Assembly (NCBI GenBank): GCA_041398905.1 | Contig: JAWKTV010000006.1 | Location: forward strand, 1-64,000 | Length of the DNA: 64,000 nucleotides | Reading direction: 5' to 3' | Source: JAWKTV01 sp041398905 | GTDB lineage: Bacteria > Planctomycetota > Planctomycetia > Planctomycetales > Planctomycetaceae | Shown: piece by piece, positions 44,376-55,422 of the stretch | How the letters are laid out: each line of letters opens with the position of its first letter | Numbering within the stretch: position 1 is the first letter of the stretch | Notes under the pieces: generated by a model | Told to the model about the DNA's origin: nothing | The model's input: the letters and a program-made list of their open reading frames with translations, nothing else | Databases searched by the model: none | Made by a program: the position numbers and the translations under genes

Positions 44376-45341
44376 CTACCGGAGGTGTTCGCGAATCAGG
44401 GCGGCGATCAGCCCGGTTCGATCGGGCGAACGATACGTCCACTGCTCGCAACGTCCCTCGAACGGCCGGGTGATGCCCGCCCGCGCGAAGGACTCATGGA
44501 ACTGTCGAAAGCGGCGGGCGCGGCGACGTTCCCTGAAGTAGTGGACGTGTACCGGCTTCTCGGTTGCCGCCGCTTCAGAAATCATCGAGACGGAATCCCC
44601 CGCGACGATCAGATGGCTGGCGCTGGCCAGGACGGCGAGATACGGATTCTCGCCCTGCCCTTGCCAGACGAAGTGTCGATCGCCGAACTCACCAACGAAG
44701 CGATCGAGAACGGCCGGCGGAGTCCGCCGCGACGGGATGACCGCTAACTGAAAAGGCTGCCGTTTGGTCAATGTGTGCAGGCGATCGATCAATGGATCGA
44801 TGTCGGCGGGCCCGTACCCGTAATAGCGGTTGGGACCACCGAGGATCACACCCGCGAACGGCTGCGTCAGTTTCCGCATCTCGGCCGTGGGCCCCTGCAA
44901 ACGGGCGGCTTCCAGCTTCTGCGGGGTAATATGATGCACCGCCCCGATGGAATGTACGACGTTGGCTCCCGTCAGGCCGTCATGTGCCGGCGCGATAATG
45001 AGGTCGAACGACTTGATCGAGATCTTCGGGTCCTGCACGTGGACGGAGAACAACTTGTCCCCCAGTTTGCGTTTCAAGGCGATCGCAGTGACGGCCCCCT
45101 GACGTCCGCAGGAGACGACGAGACGGGGTGGAGGTTCAACTTCGAGGAAGTGATCGTCGGCGAAGACGCTTCTCCATGTAGAACGATCCCCAGCCACATC
45201 GCCGAGAACGGCCACCTGAGATTCGATTGCCGGACTTCGTACGGCCAGCCGATCGATTCAGCGATGCCCCGGACCTGGCTGACCATCCCGGCCGCCTTCG
45301 GTGTAGCACCAGATGAGCGGAGCATCGGCGGGTGATGCCAT
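44376..45341 (-). CDS. ELM1-family (DUF1022, GT-B-like) protein, frameshifted N-terminus
   Basis: The C-terminal 280 residues are intact and match the mitochondrial-fission ELM1/DUF1022 family: LVVSCGRQGAVTAIALKRKL, VHVQDPK, FDLIIAPAHDGL, VILGGPNRYYG and LIVAGDSVSMISEAAAT. The N-terminus (MASPADAPLIWCYTEGG, then MVSQVRGIAESIGWPYE) lies in two other frames, with breaks near 45290 and 45205. The family has a GT-B-like fold and in bacteria is often near LPS genes. The next plus-strand locus is kdsD, which fits an envelope role. The reaction is unknown. Confidence 0.82.
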
Positions 45342-45740
45342 CGCAGCCACGGGGGCCCGCCCAGTCGCCTTGGGGTCCGGGTCGGTCCCGACAGCGAGTC
45401 GGGGGTAAGCAACGCCGACCGCCGGCTGGGTCGGATCGACCCGAGCTTGCTCGACGCGCACCTGCCGGCTGTCACCACGTCATCTGGAAATCCCTGCCAG
45501 TGAGAGCGATGCCCGATCCCATCGTGGGGCAGGAAGCTAAGCAGGGGGCTGCTGATGGTGTCAAGACCGGGTGCGTGGCGGCAGCGGTGTCTCTGCCGAC
45601 GTGAACAGAGGCAAACCGGGGATTCACGTTGACCGTGTGTCGCTACCAGACATAGACTCCGCCCCTTGGAACGCCGGACCCTGCGAGGTTGTCGTCGCGC
45701 CGTGTGCGGCACCCCTGCCGGCCCGGAAGGAGCGCGGCGA
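45342..45740. other. Divergent intergenic region
   Basis: About 400 bases between the divergent ELM1-like gene and kdsD. No coherent protein or RNA recognised in either strand. It lies in the indel-prone part of the window, so a short gene could be missed. Confidence 0.4.
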
Positions 45741-46737
45741 GATGACCGCCAGTGCTGAACGATCGCTGATCCCACCACTACCCGAAGTTCGATCTGCTCC
45801 GCGAGGGCAGTCGATCGTCAACAGGAAGCGCAGGCAGCAGGTTTTCAGCTCGAACCGGCTCGACGCGCCTCGTTCCTACGTGGCGGCGGTCGACCTTGCT
45901 GCTCGCCTGTCGCGGCGGCGTGATTGTTGCGGGATGGAGCAGGGCCGGACTGATCGGTCAAAGGTCGCCGCCACTGTCGTCGCTGGGGACCCGGTCGCAC
46001 TTTCTGCATCCGCCGAAGCCGTGCATGGCGATCTGGATCTGCCTGCATGCCGATGATGTCGTCCTGGCACTCTCTAACAGTGGCGAAACCGAAGAGCTGG
46101 TGCAGATTTTGCCGACGCTCAAGCGATTCGGAGTTCGGTCGTCGCCGTGACATCAGTGAGCAGAACACGCTGTCTACCGCCGCGACGGTCACGATCACCA
46201 TCGGCCGCCTGCCGAGCACCTTACAGGGACTGGCCCCCACCACAAGTACGACCGCCATGCTTGCCATGGGCGATGCGCTGGCGCTGGTCGTCCGGCGCAA
46301 CGCCCGCCAACTTCTACCGCAGCGATTCGCCGAATCACCCGGCGGGCAGCCTGGGCCGCAAGCTGAAGCCGGTGACGGACGTGATGCGTCCCCGGCGGCC
46401 AATTGCGAATCGCCGATGTCGCCACCGTGCGAGGTCTTCGTCCGTTACTCCGGTTCGGGCGGCGACGCTCAGGCGCGGTCTTTGTTCGTGAGTCGGGCAG
46501 ACTGGCGAACTGTTCACGGACGGCGACCTCGCGAGGCTGCTGTACGAAGATGCAGGAGTCTCGATCCAGCCGATCGCGGGAGTGATGACGCGCGCCCGCT
46601 GACGATCGTGCTCCGCGAAGCTTTCCGACGTGATTGATCTGCTCTCCGAACAGGGAAAGCGGTGAATCCCGTGGTCGATGTCGACGGACAATTGCTGGGT
46701 TGATCGACGCATCACCGACGCGTGATCGGCTGGGTAC
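45741..46737 (+). CDS. kdsD: Arabinose-5-phosphate isomerase KdsD/KpsF (multiple frameshifts)
   Basis: Segments in all three frames line up with KdsD, which makes arabinose 5-phosphate for Kdo and hence LPS core. The N-terminus starts at MTASAERSLIPPLPE. The SIS domain follows: GVIVAGWSRAGLIGQ, SSLGTRSHFLHP, HADDVVLALSNSGETEEL, STAATVTITIGRLP and TTSTTAMLAMGDALAL. Two CBS domains are readable as PVTDVMRP and then VDVDGQLLG near 46680. At least six frame changes occur in about 1 kb, yet conserved motifs survive in each segment, suggesting indel errors rather than decay. A large OstA-like gene follows directly. Confidence 0.8.
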
Positions 46738-46789
46738 CGGAAGCGGAGATCCACCTCCTGGTTTCGATCGATTGGGGAGGTCCTCGTGC

Positions 46790-49700
46790 CCCGGCGCGTC
46801 TGACGCTGACACTACTGGTCACATTGACGCTGTATATGGGGGGCTATCGCCTCTACAGCTCGGCGTTTGAGCCGCTGACCCGGCGCGCTCCGCACCGCTC
46901 CCCCACCGCCTCGATCGATTCCAGCGTCAGGCCGCCTCGGCCGGCCGACTTCGACGTCGCCAACACAGCGGCACGGCGGCCCGTCGACTGGACCGAGTCG
47001 GCACAATTCAAGATCAAGCATTCGAATGCCTACATCTACTTCAACAGCTACACCTCGCCGGGCAGCCGCGGTCGATCTCGAACCGTTCGCGCAGGTGGTG
47101 CATGATCCGAAGTACCCGCCGTCGCAAGCCAGTATGTGTTCATCTGCGACTCCGCCCGAAGTGAACTTCGAGCACGAGGTTCCGAGCTCGGCTCAACGAG
47201 TCCCGGCCGGCTGCTCGGGGGAGCGGCTCTTGAAGGCCGCGTGACGATCACCGGTCCGCACGGACTGGATCACCGGCCAAAGCAGTTCGTCTTCTCCGAA
47301 GCCGCGCACCAGATGTACTCCGACTACGCACAGTTCGAATACGAGCCCGCCAGCGACCGGATGCGGTCAGTCAACGGCAGCGGACGCCATTCAGATCGAC
47401 CTCACGCCAGCCACCTATCCGGTCTTCGGACGGACCTGCCCCGCATCGCCGGGCTGGATCGACTGACTCTCCGGCGGAAGGTCCACCTGAGGTTCAAGTA
47501 CCTCGAAGATGACCGGCAAAAGATGTCCGAGATTCACAGCGCCGGACGATTCGTCTACGACTTCAACGAGCATCTGGCCACCTTTCAGGAGGACGTGCTG
47601 GTGAGCCGTCCGACAAAGCGGGTCGGTCGCCAGGGCCTGTACGACACCCTCAAAGTACCACTCGCTGGCCGGCTTTGGTTCGCGAAGAACTGCTCGAACA
47701 ATCGACCGTCGCATCTCGCCCCCGCGAACACGACACTTACACCGACGCCAATGCGGCTGCGGCAGCCGACGCCACGGCTCTTCGGCCACGAAGGCAGCGA
47801 CTTCTACGGCTGAGCCAGGCACGAACGGGGAAGACGGGGAGAATCGCCGCTGGGGAACGTGCGGTTCCGTGCGGCTCCAGGCACGCGGCCGACCGGCCGC
47901 CGGTGGTGGTCAACTCTCCGACGAAGCTGGCTTCAACGCGGAAATGCAGGATCTTTGGTACGACGCACCGCAGCGGCTGCTGGTCATGGTCGATACGCAG
48001 CAGGCCGTCAAGCTGACGCGACGGCGCGACGATGCGCCCGGACTGCGACTGACCACGCCCCGATGGCGAACTCACGCTGGTTGACGGAACGCAGGAGGCC
48101 GACTCGACTTCCAACGCGAGCACCCGGAGACGCATGAAACACAGAACTTCCACGCCCTCTGGGATCGGCAGTTCAAGCTCGAACCGAATCCCGAAACCGG
48201 TGAAACCGCGATCGCGCTCGTCGGCAACGCGCGTCATCCAGCCCGGGCAGCACGGCATCTGTGCGATCAACTGGCCACTCTGGATCAGGTGCTGGCTGGA
48301 AGGCGCCATCGCCGAGTCTCCGCACCCGTGCAGAAGCGCGGCACCACCGCCCGCGACGGCGCCATCTACGGCCGACGACGGATGCTCCCCGGACAATCTG
48401 CCCGTAAAGCGCGTTCTCGCCGAAGGGGAACGTCGCCATGGCCAGCAGGCAGTTCCAGATCGAGACCGCCCGGCTGGAGGTCAAGTTTCAGGCCGGGCGC
48501 GCGATAAGCCTATCCCGGCCTGCCCAGCGGACTGGGGATCAGCGCGTGACCCATCAGACGGGGGCCGCACCTCCTGTCACCGCCCCGTCAACGAGACGAC
48601 TCCCAGCTCCCAAGAGCCTGTATGTCGTCGCGCGGCGGCATCAAGGACATCGCGAACATGCGGTCCATTCGACGGTGGAAGCGACCGACGCTTTCGTTGA
48701 CCACCACGCCGCGCCCGCCGCCAACGGCCGCGTCAGCAAGGCATCAGCCTCGACTCACGCGGGACTGTCAGGTCCCCGCGCTTGTCGCCACACGGGCACT
48801 CGCTTCACCGAACAAGCCCGATGCTCGCCGGATCGTTCGCCGCGTCGCCCGGCATGCCGCGCCCCAGCCGGAACAGACCGCGCCTTGCGCTCCGCCTTAC
48901 GTGAGACCGGGCACGCACCATCGAAGCCACGATGCTGCAGGACCTCGAGTCCCGGAAGACGGACGTCTCGGTGCTCAACGCCGTGGGCGAGGTCGTCATC
49001 ACCTTGCGCGGTGGTGCGAACGCGCAGAGCGGGATGACGGGCCGCTGCGTTCGGGCAATGCCCTTGCGATCAGCGGCGACCGGCTGCAACTGCTCAACGA
49101 CGGCGGCAGCGATCAGGGTCATCGTACTCACCGGTGCCCCGGCATATCTGGCACGGCGATCTCCATATCGAGGGCCCACAACTGCCTTCACCTTCGATCG
49201 TGCCGCGAGCAATTTGCCAGGTCGTCGGCAAAGGCATGATGCAGGTTCCGTCAATCTCAGCGTGACGGGCGAAGCTGGACGAGCCGGCCAGTCTCGACAT
49301 TCACTGGCTCGAAATGAAGTTCAACGGCAACGAAGCGCTGTTTATCGAACGGGTCCCACGGCTGCAGGACAGCGTCTACGATGCGACGAAATGCGTTACG
49401 TTCAATCGCGAAGCTCGATTTCCAGGCCAGACGTCCCGAGACCGACGGCCTCGCCATGCGAACCTGCCTCAACGGGTGGAGATCCAGTTCTACCAGTGGG
49501 AAGACCCAGGAACCGACCGCCGTCGCCAAAGGGTACGTCTCTCGGGTTCGGGTCCGCTGGGACCTGGGGGATTACGAAGCGATCGGCCCGGGCGACATCG
49601 AAGCGTGGCAGAAGGAGGACCAGCCCGGGTCGAGGTCAGGCCGGACGCCGTCGCAAGTGCCAACCGCCCCGCCACCAGCGATCGCCTCCCCTTCACTTAC

Positions 49701-50450
49701 ACGCCACCACCACACTTCGTGGGGCGGATGACCGGGAACTTCCAGAAGAAGCGGGCGCGCTCTACGACCGGGTGACAGTGCGCCTGCCCCTGTCGTCCGT
49801 ATGGGAACGCTTCCAGTCGTGATGACCTCTCCAAACCGGGCGAAAGCGCGACAACGTCATCTTCCTCGGCTGTAGCGACGAACTGCAGATTGGCCACACC
49901 CTGGGAAGACACCTGCGGGACGCGCTGCAACTCCTCTCGCCGTCGGCAAGATCGCCCGCGTTGAACTTTGAAGGCAAGCTCTTTCAAACCAATTCCGACA
50001 CCCCCTCAGTTACGACGAATCGAATCAGTTGATTACGCTGCGTGGCCTGGGCGAGAGCAAGGCGGTCTGTCGCACCAGCAGTCACTAGGGCACCTTACAG
50101 CGATACCACCCGCACAAACGATTCGCTTCAATCCGGCCCGACGCTCGGTCTCCGTCGAAGGTGCCGGCGGCCTGTTCGGCTCGCCGTAGCGACCATGCGC
50201 CCGAAGTCCGCCTGCTCACGCGGCAGATCAATACCCCTTCGGGCTGCTCCAACCACAACTCGGCGGTTTCGGGAATACCTCGAATGACCCGTGTCAGGTA
50301 ACATCCAGTCTTCGCGACGCGTCGCAACGACCGCGCTCCACGGTCTCGTCGGAGTGGAACGAAAGTTCTCTAAGAGCCTGCGCCGCAGACCTGCGAATCC
50401 GAGCGGAAGAACTCGCGTCGCGTCGCAAGATGTGGTATTCGACGTTTACA
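46790..50450 (+). CDS. Large OstA/LptC-LptA-like LPS transport protein (heavily frameshifted)
   Basis: Boundaries are approximate. It begins with a membrane anchor (LTLTLLVTLTLYMGGYRLY), then SAQFKIKHSNAYIYFNSY, as expected for an LptC-like start. Beta-jellyroll repeats follow across the region: FVFSEAAHQMYSDYAQFEYE, LTLRRKVHLRFKYLEDDRQK, FNAEMQDLWYDAPQRLLVM, KRVLAEG with RQFQIETARLEVKFQ, TMLQDLES with VNAVGEVVITL-like text, IEGP with FTFDR, and HFVGRMTGNFQKKRARLYD-type text. The pattern (damage, remodel, AEG/LTG turns) is that of OstA domains that carry LPS between membranes. More than fifteen frame changes occur. The position after kdsD supports an LPS role. Confidence 0.6.
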
Positions 50451-50496
50451 GCAGTCGCCGGGCGATCCTCACGCCAGTCGACCGCGACCGCAACTC

Positions 50497-50577
50497 GGCC
50501 AGTGGCGAAACGAAGCAGACGCGGACTTGGGCTCCGTGGGGGCAACCCCCGTGCGGGTTCGATCCCCGCCTCGGCCA
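50497..50577 (+). tRNA. Class II tRNA, probably tRNA-Leu, damaged (anticodon reads TGG)
   Basis: The 3' half is perfect: long variable arm GGGGGCAACCCCC, T-arm GCGGG-TTCGATC-CCCGC, acceptor CTCGGCC plus A. The 5' half GGCC-AGTGGCGAAAC...GCAGACGC has the Leu-type D arm but lacks about one base in the acceptor and some in the D arm. The anticodon loop CTTGGGC gives TGG; one A-to-G change would make TAG (Leu). At 81 nt it is shorter than usual for Leu. It lies in the indel-dense block, so sequence errors are the simplest explanation. Confidence 0.65.
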
Positions 50578-51121
50578 TTACTGCGAAACGGCTTGCGACA
50601 AGTCGCGGCCCTCCTCGGAACCCGATTTCGAGGAGGCGTTGACGGAAGTGTTCCCGTCCATCGCATCCCGCAGCACATCCGCGGCCGCTGCGGAGTCCCG
50701 GCCAACGTAGGGCCGCAAGTTGGTGACCGCATCGTGTCGCGTCATTTGCTAAGGTGTCAATGGCATCCACTCAATTCGCCCACCGCAGCCCAAAACCCCC
50801 GTAGGTCGTGAGCAGATCCGGTACTCCGTTCTCGTGCTTCCTGGCGCTGGGCGACCGAGCGCCCCAATCGCTTCATCGGGGCCACCCATTCAACCGGCGA
50901 GCCAACGCACATGATGCGGCGTCTGTCGCAGGCGGGTAAACAACATGCCGGTCCCTTCGTGTTTTAGAGACGAAGAAGCGGTTTCAGCACTTCCGCATCG
51001 GCTGCCGTGAACCAAAGCACACGACAAAAACCGGCGCGACCTGCCCTCTCCACTTCGCTTCACCTGACACACAGTCAGTACGCTATCCGGTCCACCCTGC
51101 CGGAAATGATAAGGAGGATGC
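50578..51121. other. Gene-free stretch
   Basis: About 540 bases between the class II tRNA and the end of the minus-strand cytochrome gene. Short frames on both strands show no recognisable protein. No repeat or RNA seen. Confidence 0.45.
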
Positions 51122-54100
51122 TCAACGCTCGCCCTCCGTCTCTGGCGGGGGTTGCAGGAAGGTGAACAGGTCCGCGACCGCCTGTGGTTCGAGTTGCTTT
51201 TCCAGCCCTTCGGGCATCAGTGAGACACCCGAGTTTCTAAGAGATTCGATTTCGATGCGCAGCAGCAGGTGATCGGTGGAGTCGGCGGCACGCAGGGTGA
51301 TGGTGGTGGGGGTTTCGCTGACGATCATCCCCGCCAGCACGCGGCCATCGGTGAGGACGGCGGTGTAGCTGATGTAGTCGGGGTTCACCTCGCGGTTGGG
51401 GTCGAGCAGATTCGTCAGCACGAACTCCTTCCCGCGTCCCATTGCCGCCAGGAGGTTCGGCCCGGTTGGCTTGCCGATGGTGCCGACCTGATGACAGGCC
51501 GCGCAGGTTTTTTGGAAGACTGCTGCTCCACGGGTCGCATCGCCGGACAGCGTTAGTGCCGGGCGATAGCGCGCGACGACCTCGGCTCGCGAAGACTGGT
51601 CGACCTGCCGCAGCAGTTCGCCAGCGAGCTTCCGCAACTCGGGGTCGGTGTGCTTCGTCAGTTCGGTCAGACGCCGGGGTTGCAGGTCGCGGACGGGGAA
51701 CTCGCCCGAGACTCCCCGCCGCAGCAGTTGAAGTGTCGCGTCCTCGCGCGCCAGCAGCGACTCCTCAACGACAGGCCGCAGAGTGGGCGAGAGTTCCGTC
51801 CATGCATCCAGCAGCAGGTCGGTGGCGACGGGGTCGCGGGCAGTTGTCAGCACGCTAATCGCCGCTCGCTGGACGTCGAGTGGTTCGGCGGGTGAGAGCA
51901 GCTTCGCGAGCCGATCGCGCTCTTCAGCAATGGGTGCGAGCGCGAGCCGGGCGATCGCTTTCGTGCGTTCTTCGATCGTGCCGTTGGCATCCTCCGCGGC
52001 TATCCGAGCCGCAGCGAGATGCTGGGCGATCCACTCGCGGTTCGCTCCACCCGTCGCGGCGGCGATCTGCTGTTCCAACTCGGTTCCGGCTTTGAGGTCG
52101 ATCGCAGCGATCACGAGTTCGCGCCGAGTGGCGTCGAGCTTCCCGCCGGGCGATGTGCCGCCGAGGACGGCGACCAGCTTCGTGACATCGCTTGCGGACT
52201 GCTGGCGGGCGATCTGACCGGCAAGCTGTGTGATCCACCACCGGCCGGCTTCCGTCGCAGCGAATTCGCTGTTCGCGAGCAGCGTCTCCAGCAATGTCCC
52301 GCAGCCGTCCCGCAGCGAGCTGCGGAGGGCGATCCGCATCCAGGGATCGCCGCCGTCGGAGAGGATCAGCGCGGCGATCGCCGCCAGGCGACGTTCGCCC
52401 GGCAACTCACCGAGCGTGAAGGCCAGTTGATACCGGACGTGCGGATCGACGTCGTCGGTCATCGCCAGCAACTTGTCGCGGAGTGCGGCGTCGCGAATGC
52501 CGGCCGCGTCCCTCTCCGCGATGCCGCCGAGTCGATAACCGCGCGGCTCGCACAAGCGGATATGGCGTGCGCCCGAACACGGGGATGAGCGTCGGCCAGG
52601 GATGCCAGCAGCAGGTCGGAATCCAGCCGTTCGAGGCCATCCAGCCGCGTACGCGCGAATGCGGGTGACGGGGTCGCCGGCGTTCGTCGCCATGTCGCGC
52701 AGGGTCGGCACACTGTTGGTGTCGCGTCGCTCGTAGATCAGCCGGGCCGCGACACGCCCCACCCGCCCGCTCGCGAGTTGCTCGGCAAGGTCAACGGCAT
52801 CGAAGTCACGCGTGTGACAGGCGCTGGGAAAAACGGGCGACCCGCGTGCTTGCAGTCGATAGGACACGCCGCGGTCGCGGCCGCTGGTGAGGTCGAGGTG
52901 CTGCTTGATTTCGGGCGGCAAGCTCTTGGGATGTTCGATGACCTCCTCGATACATATCGGCGACGTACAGCCCGCCGCTGGGTCCGTTCGCGAACTGCAC
53001 GGGGCGGAACCAGATGTCCTCCGAGGTCAACAGTTCGCTGTTCGCATCGACGCGCTGACCACGATAGAGCAGCCCGCGGGAAGTCAGTCGTTTGCGATGC
53101 ACCAGGTTGCCGCCCACATCACCCACGACGGCCATGCCGGCCAGCGGATGCCGGACACCGAGAATCGGGTCACCACGATAAATGGTGACGCCCGTCGCCC
53201 CGGTGAAGTAGCCCGCCGCGCGGCCTCCGCCCTCGACGATCCCTTGCACGTGCCGCTGACGCGCAGCCGGGTCCTCAGCCGATCCGCCACGGCTCGATCG
53301 CGCTGCTGCGAAAGACGTCGGCCTGCGGTCCATCCTCCGCGATCATCACGGCGGCCCGGGCGACGCGCAGAACGGATTTCGGGCGACGTAACGCTCCTCG
53401 TACAGGACTTGCTGAAGGTGATCGCTGTTCGAGCAGACGAATTTCCCGCCGAAGTCGTCGAAGCTCATTCCATGCTGCCCGCCGCCGCTCTCAGGGGTCA
53501 TCACCAGTGTGCGTGGATCAAACGCGAAATCGCGGCCTCGCAGGATGAGCGGGGCCGCATGCTCGTCGCCGACCCGCACGACTTCGCCGCTGAACTCGTC
53601 GCCCCGTGGATGCGGTTGTCGAGTCCCCAGGTGAACGAGTTGAACAGCCCCCGTACGCCGCGCGCCCGAAGCCGGTGAACACCTTGCGGGACCTCGTCGG
53701 CTCGATGATCGCCACTGGCGTGGCGGGCGTACCAGATGTCTGGTGCTGCCCCGATGAACAGACCGCCGTCGTAACACACCAGCGCCGTCGGCCACGACAG
53801 GTTGTCGAGAAACAGGTGCGACTCATCGAACACGCCATCGCCATCGGTGTCGGCGAGGTAGCGGATGCGTCCGAGTCGTTCGGTCTCTTGCTCGGAGTAG
53901 TCCCGCATCTCGGCGACGTACAGGTTGCCCGCCTCATCGAAGGCCATCGCGACGGGGTCGACCACCAAGGGCTCGGTCGCCACCGGGACGACTTCGAGAC
54001 CCTGGGCGACATGAAACGCCCGCATCGCCTCGGGAGGTTCACGCGGGGGGATGCGGGGCAGTTCGCTGGAGAAGTCGATCGTCGACGCCGGCTGGTGCGC

Positions 54101-55354
54101 GAGCGCGCGGTCGAGAAGCCGATAGGCTGCTTCGCGGGTCTCGGTTGGGAAATCGTGGTCGCAGGGGGGATGGTGGACCGCGATCTCGTCCTCCGCGTCA
54201 AACAGGCGGTAGATCTCGGCGACTTTCGGCATCGCCTTCCGTACCCCGGCGACGGCGAAGTTGTCATCGTTGATCGGCGAATTCGTGAAGAACGGCCGCG
54301 GGGCGAGAGCCGCCGCAACCTCGTAGAAGTCGAACGGCACTTTGTCCGGATCGAGTCCGTAGACCGTCTTGAGCCGCGGCATGTACCGATCGCTCGTCCA
54401 GCCGGTGATGTTCCCCTCGTAGTAGTCGTGAAACGGTGTCCAGCCACAAGAGGTGACGACCACCTTGACCCGCGGGTCGAACGCGCCAAGAAACATGGCG
54501 TTGTGGCCACCGAGCGAGTGCCCAATCACGCCGATCCGGTTGCCGTCAACTTCCGGCAGACTCTGGAGGTAGTCCACGCACCGCATGTGGTTGAAGATGC
54601 CGAGCATCGTGCCCGATTGATACCGCGCGTCACGAAAGTCGCAGGCGTAGTCACCGAACGACGGGTAGTCCGGCGCGATCACAACGTAGCCGCGCCGGGC
54701 GAGTTCGACGGCGTACTGGCGGTTCGTGCGGGGTCCGTCACCGGCGACGATCCGTTTGCCCAGCGGCCCGGTGGGATGCAGAGCGATGATGGCGGCACGG
54801 GGTGCGTCCGCCGTCGCAGCATCCGGCAGATACAGATCGCATGGCAGCCGTTGATCGCCCTCCGTCACGATGCTCAGCGTTCGCCGCTTGTAGCCGTCGA
54901 AGACCTCGTCCGCGACAAGCTGCGGGTCGAACGGAAGAAGCGCGGTCCGTGGCGGCAGCGGCCCCATCGCCGCTTCCATGCCGCGCAGGATGTCGAGCCG
55001 CCGTCGCTCCCAGTCGGCGACCGACTTCACCGGCTGGATCACCCCGGCGTCGTCGCGGTAGACCAGCAGATCGTCATGTGGGAGCGAGGCCGGGCGAGTT
55101 TCCGCGGCCGTCGTCGCGCCAGCACGGGCAAAGTACGCCACCGCGAGGATCAACAGCAACCACGCATCCAGCGGGAGTGGCCGGAGTCCCGCTGCGTGAT
55201 GATGCCCTGCGGGGGCGGGGAGCGGCCGAACGCGGAGTCGCTTCGGGCATCTCGGCATCGCGTGCCGGTGACTCGGCGGGTTGCCCGCGCCTCGCACCCG
55301 CTCGCTGGTAGTCGATTCGTTCGTCATGGGCATCGCTGTCATCTCAATGGCCAA
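51122..55354 (-). CDS. Secreted esterase / PVC-type dehydrogenase / HEAT / cytochrome c fusion (several frameshifts)
   Basis: One locus of about 1,400 residues. Positions 55354-53500 encode, without a break, a signal/anchor (LLLILAVAYF), an alpha/beta-hydrolase domain with nucleophile motif GHSLGGHNA and catalytic-His region HHPPCDHDFP, and then the start of a planctomycete beta-propeller dehydrogenase (FDEAGNLYVAEMRDYSEQE, DTDGDGVFDES). Breaks near 53600, 53360, 53290, 52980 and 52600 shift the rest: VMTPESGGGQHGMSFDDFGG, GLYVADMYR, then HEAT repeats. The last 130 residues form a haem-binding domain (TCAACHQVG, CxxCH). A likely periplasmic redox enzyme; the substrate is unknown. Confidence 0.75.
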
Positions 55355-55422
55355 GCGACTAAAACATCAACAGGCGTCAATGGCTTCATTCCGCATGCTC
55401 GTTCATCGCACCGAGGTTTTCC

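Noticed and set aside
46195..46812. Minus-strand frames in the kdsD region
   Set aside because: They are complements of readable KdsD motifs on the plus strand.
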